Assembly (NCBI RefSeq): GCF_016595235.1
Contig: NZ_JAENHL010000004.1
Coordinates: 276,343-340,342, forward strand
Reading direction: 5' to 3'
Length of the DNA stretch: 64,000 bases
Origin: Taklimakanibacter albus
GTDB lineage: Bacteria > Pseudomonadota > Alphaproteobacteria > Rhizobiales > Aestuariivirgaceae
The position numbers and the translations under genes are program-made. Positions 56,747 to 64,000 of the stretch are shown here, piece after piece. Within the stretch, counting starts at the first letter, position 1. Every line of letters starts with the position of its first letter. Below the pieces are notes generated by a model, which was not told where the DNA came from, did no database searches, and saw only the letters and a list, made by a program, of their open reading frames with translations.

Positions 56747-57592
56747 ATGCGGTTCGAGGGCACCAAGGACTATGTCGCCACCGGCGATCTCACCATGGCG
56801 GTGAATGCGGCGATCGTTCTGGAGCGCCCTCTCCTCGTCAAGGGCGAGCCCGGCACCGGCAAGACCGTGCTGGCGCGCGAGGTGGCCAAGGCGCTCGATC
56901 TGCCGATCATCGAATGGCACATCAAATCGACGACCAAGGCGCAGCAGGGTCTCTACGAATATGACGCGGTGAGCCGGCTGCGCGACTCGCAATTGGGCGA
57001 TGAGCGCGTCCATGACATCCGCAACTACATCAAGCGCGGCAAATTGTGGGACGCGTTCACCCACAAGCCCCGCCCGGTGTTGCTCATCGACGAGATCGAC
57101 AAGGCCGACATCGAATTCCCCAACGATCTCCTGCAGGAGCTCGATCGCATGGAATTCTTCGTCTATGAGACGGGCGAGACGATCCAGGCCGAACAGCGCC
57201 CGATCGTCATCATCACCTCCAACAACGAGAAGGAATTGCCGGACGCCTTTCTGCGCCGCTGCTTCTTCCACTATATCAAGTTTCCCGAGCGCGAGACGAT
57301 GCAGGCCATCGTCGATGTCCATTTCCCGGGCCTCAAGGGCAAGCTCGTCCACGAGGCGCTCAACATCTTCTATGACATCCGCGAGGTGCCGGGCCTCAAG
57401 AAGAAACCGTCGACATCCGAGCTTCTCGACTGGATCAAGCTTCTCCTCAATGAGGATGTAAGCCCTGAGACCTTGCGCGAGCGCGATCCGCGCAAGCTCA
57501 TTCCCCCGCTCCATGGCGCGCTTCTGAAGAATGAGCAGGACGTGTCGCTGTTCGAGAAGCTGGCCTTCATGGCGAGGCGCGAGGGGAGATGA
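56747..57592 (+). CDS. MoxR-family AAA+ ATPase
   Basis: This is a 281-residue ATPase. Walker A is GEPGTGKT (33-40), Walker B VLLIDEIDKAD (about 111-121), followed by the sensor segment PIVIITSNNEKELPDAFLRR with the arginine finger, and the lid FYDIREVPGLKKKPSTSELL. MoxR proteins are chaperone-like and usually work with a VWA-domain protein encoded next door, for example in cofactor insertion. Here no VWA gene follows; two tiny membrane-protein genes do. GGAGGAAG lies 9-16 bases before the ATG. The open frame extends further upstream without homology. Confidence 0.9.
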   Translation: MRFEGTKDYVATGDLTMAVNAAIVLERPLLVKGEPGTGKTVLAREVAKALDLPIIEWHIKSTTKAQQGLYEYDAVSRLRDSQLGDERVHDIRNYIKRGKLWDAFTHKPRPVLLIDEIDKADIEFPNDLLQELDRMEFFVYETGETIQAEQRPIVIITSNNEKELPDAFLRRCFFHYIKFPERETMQAIVDVHFPGLKGKLVHEALNIFYDIREVPGLKKKPSTSELLDWIKLLLNEDVSPETLRERDPRKLIPPLHGALLKNEQDVSLFEKLAFMARREGR

Positions 57593-57595
57593 GCA

Positions 57596-57775
57596 GTGCT
57601 CCAGGATTCTATCGCAATCATCTTCTATGTGGTGGCCGGTGGCGCTTTGCTTGGGGCGCTGTATTCGATGTTCGTCCGGCGGCGGAAAAAGATCGCTGAA
57701 GGACGAGACCCACGATCCTATCCTGTCTATGGCCCCGGCGACGCGACCAACGATGGCGGTGGCGGCGGAGATTAG
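57596..57775 (+). CDS. Mini-membrane protein 1 with Gly-rich acidic tail (59 residues)
   Basis: One transmembrane helix (IAIIFYVVAGGALLGALYSM, residues 6-25) is followed by a basic anchor FVRRRKK and a tail YGPGDATNDGGGGGD. The GTG start follows GAGGGGAG by 7 bases, three bases after the MoxR stop, so co-translation is likely. The positive-inside rule places the tail in the cytoplasm. No family is recognised. The C-terminal pattern recurs in the next gene. Confidence 0.65.
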   Translation: MLQDSIAIIFYVVAGGALLGALYSMFVRRRKKIAEGRDPRSYPVYGPGDATNDGGGGGD

Positions 57776-57789
57776 TATATACTCCCCGC

Positions 57790-58020
57790 ATGGATAGCTC
57801 GGTTGTCTGGCTGATCCTGATCGCACTTGCCGCACTCGGTGGATGCTGGCTCTTGAACAGACCGAAGCCGCCCCGCATTTATGCTGACATCGGCTCCCCT
57901 CCTCCCCGTATCGACAGTTATGGTCTTCCTGGCGCGGCCGGCATCAGCGGGCATGGCGCGGGGACAAATTGCGACACCGCGCAAGGCGGCGGTGGCGATT
58001 GTGCGCCGGGCGGAAACTGA
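57790..58020 (+). CDS. Mini-membrane protein 2 with Gly/Cys-rich tail (76 residues)
   Basis: The N-terminal helix SSVVWLILIALAALGGCWLL (3-22) is followed by NRPKPPRIYAD, a Pro/Gly linker and the tail TNCDTAQGGGGDCAPGGN with two cysteines. The arrangement TM - basic/proline stretch - YG(L)PG - TN-D - GGGGD matches the preceding 59-residue protein, so they may be distant paralogues. It starts 14 bases after that gene. A TATAT stretch precedes it, but no clear Shine-Dalgarno site was found. Function unknown. Confidence 0.6.
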   Translation: MDSSVVWLILIALAALGGCWLLNRPKPPRIYADIGSPPPRIDSYGLPGAAGISGHGAGTNCDTAQGGGGDCAPGGN

Positions 58021-58113
58021 CGAACAAGATCACAATCACTTGACCGCGCCGGGATCTGTGCCATGTGTCGCCACAATCCTCGCCAATGTGCCGTGGCGAA
58101 GGAGCCCGACCAC

Positions 58114-58785
58114 ATGTATGTTTTCCGCAACCTCGCCCGCCCATTCATCCTGCTGATATTCGCAACCACAATGACAGTGACCGCCATGGCATCCGAACCC
58201 GAACTCCACCAGGCCGCCGCCAGGAACGACGCGGCACGCATCGAGACCCTGCTCAAAGCGGGAGCCCGCGTCGATGCCCGCGACCAGGCCGAGCGCACCG
58301 CCCTTCTCGCCGCCACCCATGCCAACGCGATCGATGCGGCGCGTGTGCTCATCGCCGCCGGCGCCGATGTGAATGCCAAGGACAACATCCAGGATTCACC
58401 CTATCTCTACGCCTCCGCGGCGGGTCACATCGAGATCCTGAGGTTGACGCTGAAAGCGGGCGCCGATCTCAAGAGCGTCAACCGTTTCGGCGGCACCGGC
58501 CTCATCCCCGCCGCCGAACGCGGCCATGTCGAGGTCATCCGTGAGCTGATCAAGGCCGGTGTCGCCATCGATCATGTCAACCGCCTCGGCTGGACGGCGC
58601 TGCTCGAGGCCATCATCCTGTCCGACGGCGGGCCGGCGCATGTCGAGATCGTCAAGCTTCTGATCGCGGCCGGCGCCGATGTGAATCTCGCCGACAAGGA
58701 TGGTGTCACACCGCTCGCCCATGCCGAGAAGATGGGCTATCGCGAGATCGCCAATCTGCTGAAGGCCGCCGGCGGTAAGGCTTAA
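58114..58785 (+). CDS. Exported ankyrin-repeat protein
   Basis: This 223-residue protein has a signal peptide (FRNLARPFILLIFATTMTVT, ending at AMA-SEP) and about five ankyrin repeats (ELHQAAARNDAARIETLLKA, KDNIQDSPYLYASAAGHIEI, VNRLGWTALLEAI, ADKDGVTPLAHAEKMGYREI). It is probably periplasmic, binding a protein partner; similar small periplasmic ankyrin proteins accompany catalases or toxins, but no such gene is near. Start ATG 58114 has GGAG 9 bases upstream. Its TAA overlaps the TAA of the convergent LysR gene. Confidence 0.88.
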   Translation: MYVFRNLARPFILLIFATTMTVTAMASEPELHQAAARNDAARIETLLKAGARVDARDQAERTALLAATHANAIDAARVLIAAGADVNAKDNIQDSPYLYASAAGHIEILRLTLKAGADLKSVNRFGGTGLIPAAERGHVEVIRELIKAGVAIDHVNRLGWTALLEAIILSDGGPAHVEIVKLLIAAGADVNLADKDGVTPLAHAEKMGYREIANLLKAAGGKA

Positions 58786-59663
58786 ACTTTCGCCACGGCT
58801 TCGAGCCACTTCCGGAACGCCAGAACGCGCGGCTTGTCCCAACTCGCCTTGGGTCCGTAGACATAATAATCCTCGGACGGGCGCCGCAGCACCAGGTCGG
58901 GCAGCGGGCAGACGAGCTCGCCATTGGCCATCTCATCGTCGAGCAGCGTGAGCTCGCCCATGGCGACGCCCTGCCCCAGCACCGCCGCCTGGATCGCCAT
59001 GTCGAGCACCGGAAAGGTCTCGCCGCTCATCGCATCGACGTCGCTCACCTGGAACTCCTCGAGCCAGATCTTCCAGTCGCGGCGGTCGGGCGTCGTATGC
59101 AGCAGGTTGAAACCTGCCAGATCGGCGGGCGTGGCGACGGCGCGGTCCTTGAGCAGGCGCGGCGAGCAGACCGGCGTCATGGTGGCCGGCACCACGAACA
59201 TCGCCTCGAAGCCTTCCGGGCAGTCGGGTCCGCAGCCGAAGACGAGATCATAGCCGCCGCCAACCGCCTCCGGCCACTCATAGAGGCCGGTCGTGACATT
59301 GACCACGATGCCGGGATGATCGTTGCGGAACCGGTCGAGCCTGGGGATCAGCCAGCGGATCGAAAAGCTCGGCTGGCTGAGGAGCTTGAGCTTCGGCGCC
59401 TCGACCGCGACATCGGCGCAGCCCTGGGCGATCGTCTTGAAGGCGCGGGTCAGCGTTGGCAGCAATTTCCGTCCGTGCTCGGTGAGCTCCACTTGGCGCG
59501 GCCGGCGGATGAACAGCGGCAGGCCCAGTTCTTCTTCCAGAAGCTTCACATGCCGGCTGACCGCGCCCTCGGTGACATGGAGCTCGGCCGCGGCACGGGC
59601 GAAGCTTTGATGCCGGGCCGCTGCCTCGAAGGCACGCAGGGCATTGAGCGATGGCAGGCGCAT
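58782..59663 (-). CDS. LysR-family regulator (GcvA-like)
   Basis: This 293-residue protein has a helix-turn-helix at about 5-65 (LNALRAFEAAARHQSFARAA, VTEGAVSRHVKLLEEELGLP) and an effector domain from about 90 (APKLKLLSQPSFSIRWLIPR) with GYDLVFGCGPDCPEGFEAMF. It is divergent from the DUF1127 gene across about 110 bases, its probable control region. The stop codon overlaps the stop of the convergent ankyrin gene. The regulated pathway is unknown. Confidence 0.92.
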   Translation of the reverse strand: MRLPSLNALRAFEAAARHQSFARAAAELHVTEGAVSRHVKLLEEELGLPLFIRRPRQVELTEHGRKLLPTLTRAFKTIAQGCADVAVEAPKLKLLSQPSFSIRWLIPRLDRFRNDHPGIVVNVTTGLYEWPEAVGGGYDLVFGCGPDCPEGFEAMFVVPATMTPVCSPRLLKDRAVATPADLAGFNLLHTTPDRRDWKIWLEEFQVSDVDAMSGETFPVLDMAIQAAVLGQGVAMGELTLLDDEMANGELVCPLPDLVLRRPSEDYYVYGPKASWDKPRVLAFRKWLEAVAKV

Positions 59664-59776
59664 TCTGATCCAAGCCTTAGCTTTTCTGAGCCTTACCCCC
59701 AGATAGCTTGCTTTGTATTCAAGATAAAGAGGAACTATTTGAAAGGCTCAACCCCGAACGGAAATAGGAGGGCAAA

Positions 59777-59929
59777 ATGCACAACACCATCGGCGCATGG
59801 ATCGCCCGCCGCCGTTTTCGCCGCGACTTGAGCCGGCAGATCGAGATCGGCAATCATCTCGTTGACGATATCGGCCTCACCTTGGAAGAGGCGCTGAACG
59901 AGATCAAGAAGCCGTTCTGGCAGGCTTGA
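59777..59929 (+). CDS. DUF1127 small protein
   Basis: The 50-residue protein reads MHNTIGAWIARRRFRRDLSR, then HLVDDIGLTLEEALNEIKKP, the DUF1127 pattern with its basic RRR-RR segment and DDIGLT. Members in alphaproteobacteria (for example CcaF1-like small proteins of Rhodobacter) bind RNA or influence phosphate and stress responses. TAGGAGG lies 6 bases before the ATG. The stop codon overlaps the -35 of the gdx promoter. It is too short for default gene finders. Confidence 0.85.
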   Translation: MHNTIGAWIARRRFRRDLSRQIEIGNHLVDDIGLTLEEALNEIKKPFWQA

Positions 59930-59954
59930 TCCTGCGATACTGCTTACCTATATA
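59926..59954 (+). promoter_or_regulatory. Promoter of the guanidine riboswitch-gdx unit
   Basis: TTGATC (59926-59931) and TATATA (59949-59954) are 17 bases apart. Predicted transcription would begin near 59961, exactly at the first riboswitch hairpin. Confidence 0.6.
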
Positions 59955-59960
59955 GGCGGC

Positions 59961-60010
59961 GCGAGGACGGCCTCGCTTTCTCCAAATAACGTGCATGGGA
60001 CGACCCTGCA
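59961..60010 (+). promoter_or_regulatory. Guanidine-II riboswitch (mini-ykkC)
   Basis: Two hairpins carry ACGR tetraloops. P1 is GCGAGG-ACGG-CCTCGC (59961-59976). P2 is TGCATGGG-ACGA-CCCTGCA (59992-60010, one bulged T). The ACGR loops are the defining guanidine-binding feature and form a kissing interaction. The GAGG ribosome site lies just after P2 and before the exporter ATG. The gene context, an SMR guanidinium exporter, is the classical one. Confidence 0.88.
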
Positions 60011-60027
60011 GAGAGCAGAGGTTTCTC

Positions 60028-60342
60028 ATGGCTTGGATATATCTCGTCATCGCCGGTGTGCTCGAGATCGGCTGGGCAGTTGGGCTCAAATATACGGAAG
60101 GCTTTACCAAGCTCGTTCCGTCGGTGCTGACGCTGGCCTGCATCATCGTCAGCTTCGCCTTTCTGGGCATGGCGCTCAAGACTTTGCCGGTCGGCACCGC
60201 TTATGCGATCTGGACCGGTATCGGCGCCGTCGGCACCGCGTTGCTGGGCATCTATCTGTTCGGCGATCCCGCCACCACGGCGCGCCTCGCCTGCATTGCC
60301 ATCATCGTGTCCGGCATCGTCGGCCTGAAATTCGTCGCCTGA
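60028..60342 (+). CDS. gdx: Guanidinium exporter Gdx (SugE-type SMR transporter)
   Basis: This 104-residue dual-topology membrane protein has four helices. [20 protein letters not shown] holds the essential Glu13 in helix 1; [20 protein letters not shown] in helix 3 contains the signature [11 protein letters not shown]. Gdx exchanges guanidinium for protons and was formerly called SugE. The riboswitch directly upstream supports the guanidinium role over general drug efflux. Start ATG 60028 follows the riboswitch-controlled ribosome site. A hairpin terminates the unit. Confidence 0.95.
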   Translation: MAWIYLVIAGVLEIGWAVGLKYTEGFTKLVPSVLTLACIIVSFAFLGMALKTLPVGTAYAIWTGIGAVGTALLGIYLFGDPATTARLACIAIIVSGIVGLKFVA

Positions 60343-60357
60343 TTTCTTCACACTCTT

Positions 60358-60385
60358 GATTCCCGGATCATCCGGTCCGGGAATC
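60358..60385. terminator. Hairpin between gdx and the convergent Rieske gene
   Basis: GATTCCCGGA and TCCGGGAATC pair exactly around an 8-base loop. On the plus strand TCTTC follows. It probably serves as terminator for gdx and, on the other strand, for the Rieske-flavodoxin operon. Confidence 0.6.
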
Positions 60386-60392
60386 TCTTCGC

Positions 60393-61478
60393 CTAGTCCA
60401 AGGCATGCGCCTTGCGCCCGCCCCGTGCGATCCGCGCGGCGGGCTCGCTGTCGAGCAGCCGCTGCGCCAGAGCGACGGTGCGGCCCGCGAGCTCGGCCGC
60501 CCCCTGATGCAAATCGGTCGAGTCACGGATTTCGGCGACATTGCGCTCCATATCCTCGGCCGCCCAGCCGCGCGAATGCGCGATATAGGGAAATTGCGGA
60601 AAGTGGAAGCCGAGCTCGGCGAAGAAACCCAGCATCTGGCCGGCCACACCTTGCACATTGTCCTGACCGCCGACCACGATGAAGGACGCCACCTTGTTGC
60701 GGATCAGCACGCGATTATGGGTGGTGACCTGGTTCTGGATGCAGTTGAGCCGCTCGGCCATGCGGAAATAGAGCGAGCTCGCCTGCCCCCAGCGGATCGG
60801 TGTGGCGATGATCACCGCATCGGCCCAGTGGACCAGCGCCTCATAGACCGGCGTCAACTCGTCCTTGGGCCGCATCTGGGTGATCGAGCACGGCCAGGTG
60901 CAGGCATGCGCCGCTTTCGAATAATAGCCCTCGCAGGCGCGGAATTTGAGATCGTTGAGCTTGATGAGCTGCGTCTCGCAGCCCTGCGCCTCGGCCCCCT
61001 TGAGCGCGCTGGCGAGCAGATCATCGGAGCCGGAATAACGCGGCGCCCCTTTGTCCATTGCCGTGGTCGAAATGCCGGCGACGCGGATGGGACCCGGCGC
61101 ACGCTCGACCGGCCGCACCAAAGGATGCGGCTCATGCGGCTTCTTCTGCCGCTTGGTCGGGTTGAGCTGCAGGAGCACGCGGCCATTCTCGACCTTGACC
61201 GGAAAGGCCGGCACGCGGTCCTCCTCGAAGCCGGGCTCGCCCAGCCCGCTCACCCGGTGGAACTTCCACTGATGCCAGGGGCAGATGATATAGTCGCCGT
61301 CCAGCGCTCCTTCGCCCAATGGTCCGCCGACATGGTTGCAGGCATTATGCACTGCGCCGAAAGCGCCATTGATGCAGGAGAGCGCGATCTTGACCGTGCC
61401 CGCCTCGACCGGCTGGAGGGTCTTGCCGGCGAGCTCGGCAGCCGCTCCGAGATCGATCCATTGGTCGCGTTCCGCCAT
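60393..61478 (-). CDS. Rieske ferredoxin-flavodoxin-like fusion protein
   Basis: This 361-residue cytoplasmic redox protein has an N-terminal Rieske domain (about 5-105) that shows Cys47-x-His49 (ACNHVGG) and Cys66-x-x-His69 (CPWHQWKF), the [2Fe-2S] ligands. The C-terminal part (about 145-340) is an NADPH-dependent FMN reductase-like flavodoxin fold with VHWADAVIIATPIRWGQASS and FIVVGGQDNVQGVAGQMLGF. Start at ATG 61478 with AAGGAG 7 bases upstream. It follows the FAD oxidoreductase gene by 11 bases. The fusion suggests electron transfer between an iron-sulfur centre and FMN, perhaps for the FAD enzyme. Substrate unknown. Confidence 0.85.
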   Translation of the reverse strand: MAERDQWIDLGAAAELAGKTLQPVEAGTVKIALSCINGAFGAVHNACNHVGGPLGEGALDGDYIICPWHQWKFHRVSGLGEPGFEEDRVPAFPVKVENGRVLLQLNPTKRQKKPHEPHPLVRPVERAPGPIRVAGISTTAMDKGAPRYSGSDDLLASALKGAEAQGCETQLIKLNDLKFRACEGYYSKAAHACTWPCSITQMRPKDELTPVYEALVHWADAVIIATPIRWGQASSLYFRMAERLNCIQNQVTTHNRVLIRNKVASFIVVGGQDNVQGVAGQMLGFFAELGFHFPQFPYIAHSRGWAAEDMERNVAEIRDSTDLHQGAAELAGRTVALAQRLLDSEPAARIARGGRKAHALD

Positions 61479-61489
61479 GACGGGTCTCC

Positions 61490-62776
61490 TTATTCGCGCT
61501 TCTTGCGGTCGGCGCGCTCGTCGAGCACGTCGCGCAGTTGCATATGCCAATAGCTTGCCTGGACGCCGATGCGCCCGAAAGGTCCACCGACCCATTTCGG
61601 CGCGAAGGCGGCGAAGCGGCGATATTCGTCATCGCCATCGGCGATCGCCCGTGCCATGAGGATGCCCGCCATCGCGGTGGTGTTGAGGCCGTGACCGCCA
61701 AAGGCGGTGGCGAACCATTGCCCGTCGGCGGTGCGTCCGATGAGCGGCATCTTGTGCAGCGCATAGCCCATGAGGCCTGACCAGGCATAGTCGATCTTGG
61801 GATCGCCCAGCTGCGGATAGACCGATAGCATGTCGCGCTTCAGCATCTGGGCCAGCCGCGCCGGCTCGCTCACCCTGGTGGTGATGCGCCCGCCCCACAG
61901 GATGCGCTTGTCGGAGATGAGCCGGTAATAATCCCCGGCGCGGCGCATGTCGCCGACGCCGCAGCGCGTGCGGATCGCGTCCTGATCGAGGGGTTCGGTC
62001 ACCGCCACATAGGTGGCGATCGGCAGAATCGCGCGGCCAATGGTCCGGTTGATCCGCCTGTCGAGCGAAGAGACGCAATGGACGACATGCGGCGCATGGA
62101 TCTCGGCCTGCGCCGTGCGCACGATGAAATTGCGCTTCTCCTTGCGCACATCAAGCGCCGGCGTGTTCTCATGGATGAGCACGCCGCGATGGCGCGCGTC
62201 ATCGGCGAGCGCCTGGGCGTACCGCAAAGGATGGATGAGAAAACTGTGCGGGTTCTTGATGCCCTGGAAATACCGCTCGGTCTTGAGCAGCATGCGGGTC
62301 TGCTCGGTCGAGAGCAGCTCGAGCCCCTCGCTGAAGTCGCGCAGCATCATCTCGACATAACGCCTGGAGCCCGACGGGTCGTTGACGCGCTGTGCCACGA
62401 TCACCCCGTCGCTCATGCGCAGCGTCTGATCGAGGCGGGTCACCTCGCGCCTTACATATTCGGTGCCATGGGCGGAGAGCCGATAGAGCGCCTGGGCATT
62501 CTTGAGGCCCACTTTCTCGATGATGTCCTCGACGCCCAGCGCAAAACCGTTGCCGACAAAGCCGCCATTGCGTCCCGAGGCGCCCCAGGCAATGCGCTTG
62601 GCCTCGAGCAGCACCGCGATGCGGCCGCGCCTTTGCACCTCCATGGCGGTGGTGAGCCCGGCGAGCCCGCCGCCGATCACGCAGACATCGGCGGCGATGA
62701 CGCCCCTGGGTGGGGGCGCGGCATCGCGGGCGGGCGCGGTCGCCTCGTACCAGGTTTCGGCGGATTTGAGCGTCAT
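61490..62776 (-). CDS. FAD-dependent oxidoreductase of the DadA/DAO family
   Basis: This 428-residue flavoprotein has the dinucleotide site VCVIGGGLAGLTTAMEVQRR (about 31-50) and the conserved ERKRIAWGASGRNGGF-like segment (AKRIAWGASGRNGGFVGNGF, about 58-77). The C-terminal AFGGHGLNTTAMAGILMARA completes the FAD fold. Relatives oxidise amines such as gamma-glutamylputrescine, glycine or D-amino acids. Start at ATG 62776 with GGGAG 5 bases upstream. It is first gene of an operon with the Rieske-flavodoxin fusion, a plausible electron partner. Confidence 0.88.
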   Translation of the reverse strand: MTLKSAETWYEATAPARDAAPPPRGVIAADVCVIGGGLAGLTTAMEVQRRGRIAVLLEAKRIAWGASGRNGGFVGNGFALGVEDIIEKVGLKNAQALYRLSAHGTEYVRREVTRLDQTLRMSDGVIVAQRVNDPSGSRRYVEMMLRDFSEGLELLSTEQTRMLLKTERYFQGIKNPHSFLIHPLRYAQALADDARHRGVLIHENTPALDVRKEKRNFIVRTAQAEIHAPHVVHCVSSLDRRINRTIGRAILPIATYVAVTEPLDQDAIRTRCGVGDMRRAGDYYRLISDKRILWGGRITTRVSEPARLAQMLKRDMLSVYPQLGDPKIDYAWSGLMGYALHKMPLIGRTADGQWFATAFGGHGLNTTAMAGILMARAIADGDDEYRRFAAFAPKWVGGPFGRIGVQASYWHMQLRDVLDERADRKKRE

Positions 62777-62899
62777 GGCACTCCCGAATCTCAAGCCTTC
62801 GCCCCCATATTACGCAAATCCGCCCTGTTGCGAGAGGCGTTGCTCCGGCCCCCTCCCTTAAGCTATTGAGACCGCTTCCGCTTTGAGGGTAACTGACCG

Positions 62900-63760
62900 A
62901 TGCGCTTCAAGACCAGCAGGGAGTTCCGGGATTGGCCGAACAAGGCCGTGACCGTCCTCGGCATGTCCGGCGTCGGTAAGACGACGCTGGCCGACCTCCT
63001 GCAGGACCGGGACTGGTTCCACTATTCGGTCGATTACCGGATCGGCACCCGCTATATGGGCGAGCACATCGTCGACAACTTCAAGCGTGAGGCGATGAAG
63101 GTCTCCTTCCTGCGCGACCTCTTACGCTCGGATTCGATCTATATCTCCTCCAACATCACCTTCCAGAATCTGGAGCCGCTTTCGACCTATCTCGGCAAGC
63201 CCGGCAACCCCGAGAAGGGCGGCATCGACTTCGCCGAATACAAGAAACGCCAGGCCCAGCACCGCGAAGGCGAGATCAGCGCGCTCAAAGACGTGCCCGC
63301 CTTCATCGAGCGCTCGCGCGAAATCTATGGCTACAGCCACTTCGTCTGCGATTCGGGCGGCAGCCTGTGCGAGGTGGTGGATCCTGAGGATTTCAGCGAC
63401 CCCGTCCTGCAATGCCTCGCCGACAATTCGCTGCTCCTCTATATCGAGGGTACGCCGGCCCATGCCCGCATGCTGGTCGAGCGCTTCCGCAAGGCGCCGA
63501 AGCCCATGTATTACCAGCCGCGTTTCCTCGACGAGAAATGGGCCGAATACAAAAAGATCAATTCCATCACCGAGGACTGCGAGGTCGACCCCGACGGTTT
63601 CGCCGTCTGGGGCTTCGAGCAGCTGCTCCATCACCGCATTCCGCTCTATCAGGCCATCGCCCGCAATTTCGGCTATGCGGTGAAGATGGAAGACGTGCCT
63701 AATGTGAAGACAGAAGAGGATTTCCTCGATCTCGTGTCGCACGCGATCGACAAAAACTGA
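62900..63760 (+). CDS. P-loop ATPase of unknown function, adjacent to metA
   Basis: This 286-residue protein has Walker [10 protein letters not shown] (21-29) near the N-terminus and features of a nucleoside-kinase-like fold: [20 protein letters not shown] (about 47-66), [20 protein letters not shown] and [18 protein letters not shown]. Conserved proteins of this kind sit before metA in several alphaproteobacteria, function unassigned. The stop precedes the metA start by two bases, so both are probably co-expressed. A kinase or regulatory NTPase is the best guess. Confidence 0.75.
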   Translation: MRFKTSREFRDWPNKAVTVLGMSGVGKTTLADLLQDRDWFHYSVDYRIGTRYMGEHIVDNFKREAMKVSFLRDLLRSDSIYISSNITFQNLEPLSTYLGKPGNPEKGGIDFAEYKKRQAQHREGEISALKDVPAFIERSREIYGYSHFVCDSGGSLCEVVDPEDFSDPVLQCLADNSLLLYIEGTPAHARMLVERFRKAPKPMYYQPRFLDEKWAEYKKINSITEDCEVDPDGFAVWGFEQLLHHRIPLYQAIARNFGYAVKMEDVPNVKTEEDFLDLVSHAIDKN

Positions 63761-63762
63761 TC

Positions 63763-64000
63763 ATGCCCATCAAAATTCCGAACGACCTGCCGGCCCGCGC
63801 CACGCTCGAGCAAGAGGGGGTCATGGTCATGAGCGAGGAGAGCGCCGCCCGCCAGGACATCCGCGCCTTGCGCATCGGCCTCCTCAACCTGATGCCGAAC
63901 AAGATCAAGACCGAGACGCAGTTCGCCCGCCTTGTCGGCGCGACGCCGCTGCAGGTCGAGATGACGCTCATCAAGATGACGCATCACGTGCCGAAGAACA
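63763..64000 (+). CDS. metA: Homoserine O-acyltransferase MetA, 3' truncated by window end
   Basis: The first 79 residues are present. [20 protein letters not shown] and [20 protein letters not shown] identify MetA, which acylates homoserine with acetyl- or succinyl-CoA at the start of methionine synthesis. The acyl-specificity and catalytic Cys regions lie beyond the window. It begins two bases after the P-loop gene, indicating an operon. hom at 6.7-8.0 kb supplies its substrate. Confidence 0.92.
   Translation, partial: MPIKIPNDLPARATLEQEGVMVMSEESAARQDIRALRIGLLNLMPNKIKTETQFARLVGATPLQVEMTLIKMTHHVPKN

Overview
The window is a continuous, gene-dense, high-GC stretch of chromosome from an alphaproteobacterium, most likely of the order Hyphomicrobiales (Rhizobiales). 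Supporting signs are the CckA hybrid kinase beside a FliO-like protein, the hom-glpX pair, a DksA with a single zinc-site cysteine, a 205-residue S4 protein, a DUF1127 protein, and short palindromic repeats of rhizobial type between genes. No rRNA, tRNA, CRISPR array, prophage or complete insertion sequence was seen. About 60 protein genes, one clear pseudogene and about 27 sites, repeats and gap notes are listed. The genus cannot be named from sequence alone.

Layout. 1-8 kb: end of a SorC-type regulator, rpsD, phaC, trmJ-murI, then hom-glpX. 8-12 kb: a cyanide-insensitive type bd oxidase operon (cydA-cydB-DUF2474) and an MFS exporter. 12-18 kb: a large exported TPR-CHAT protein, then a phosphonate locus (tmpA-tmpB-like genes divergent from a LysR regulator). 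18-21 kb: icd, small conserved genes and an Lrp-type regulator with its own operator. 21-34 kb: a sugar or sugar-acid catabolic region with an IclR regulator, SDR-epimerase genes, a four-gene catabolic operon (aminotransferase-like, M81/MlrC, mannonate dehydratase-like, GMC oxidoreductase) and a divergent ABC-transporter-SDR operon. Three promoters in this region carry a GAAA-N6-TTTC box.

34-39 kb: a cyclic-nucleotide-gated K+ channel, alaS and recA with candidate LexA sites. 39.0-39.7 kb is an AT-richer gap. 39.7-49 kb: an ALDH7-type dehydrogenase, a ThDP enzyme, small orphan genes, a MipA/OmpV protein divergent from an OmpR/EnvZ-type pair, and two unrecognised genes (a Lys/Ala-tailed small protein and an exported barrel-like protein). 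49-57 kb: amidase, cckA, FliO-like gene, an orphan polyamine-type binding protein followed by a decayed acetyltransferase, TetR, dksA. 57-64 kb: a MoxR ATPase followed by two tiny membrane proteins with similar Gly-rich tails, an ankyrin protein, LysR, DUF1127, a guanidine-II riboswitch with the guanidinium exporter gdx, a Rieske-flavodoxin fusion with an FAD oxidase, a P-loop protein and the start of metA.

The most interesting items are the riboswitch-gdx unit, the phosphonate-cleaving pair, the exported CHAT protein, the twin mini-membrane proteins behind MoxR, and the IclR-box regulon. All functions are inferred from reading the sequence; no database search was run.
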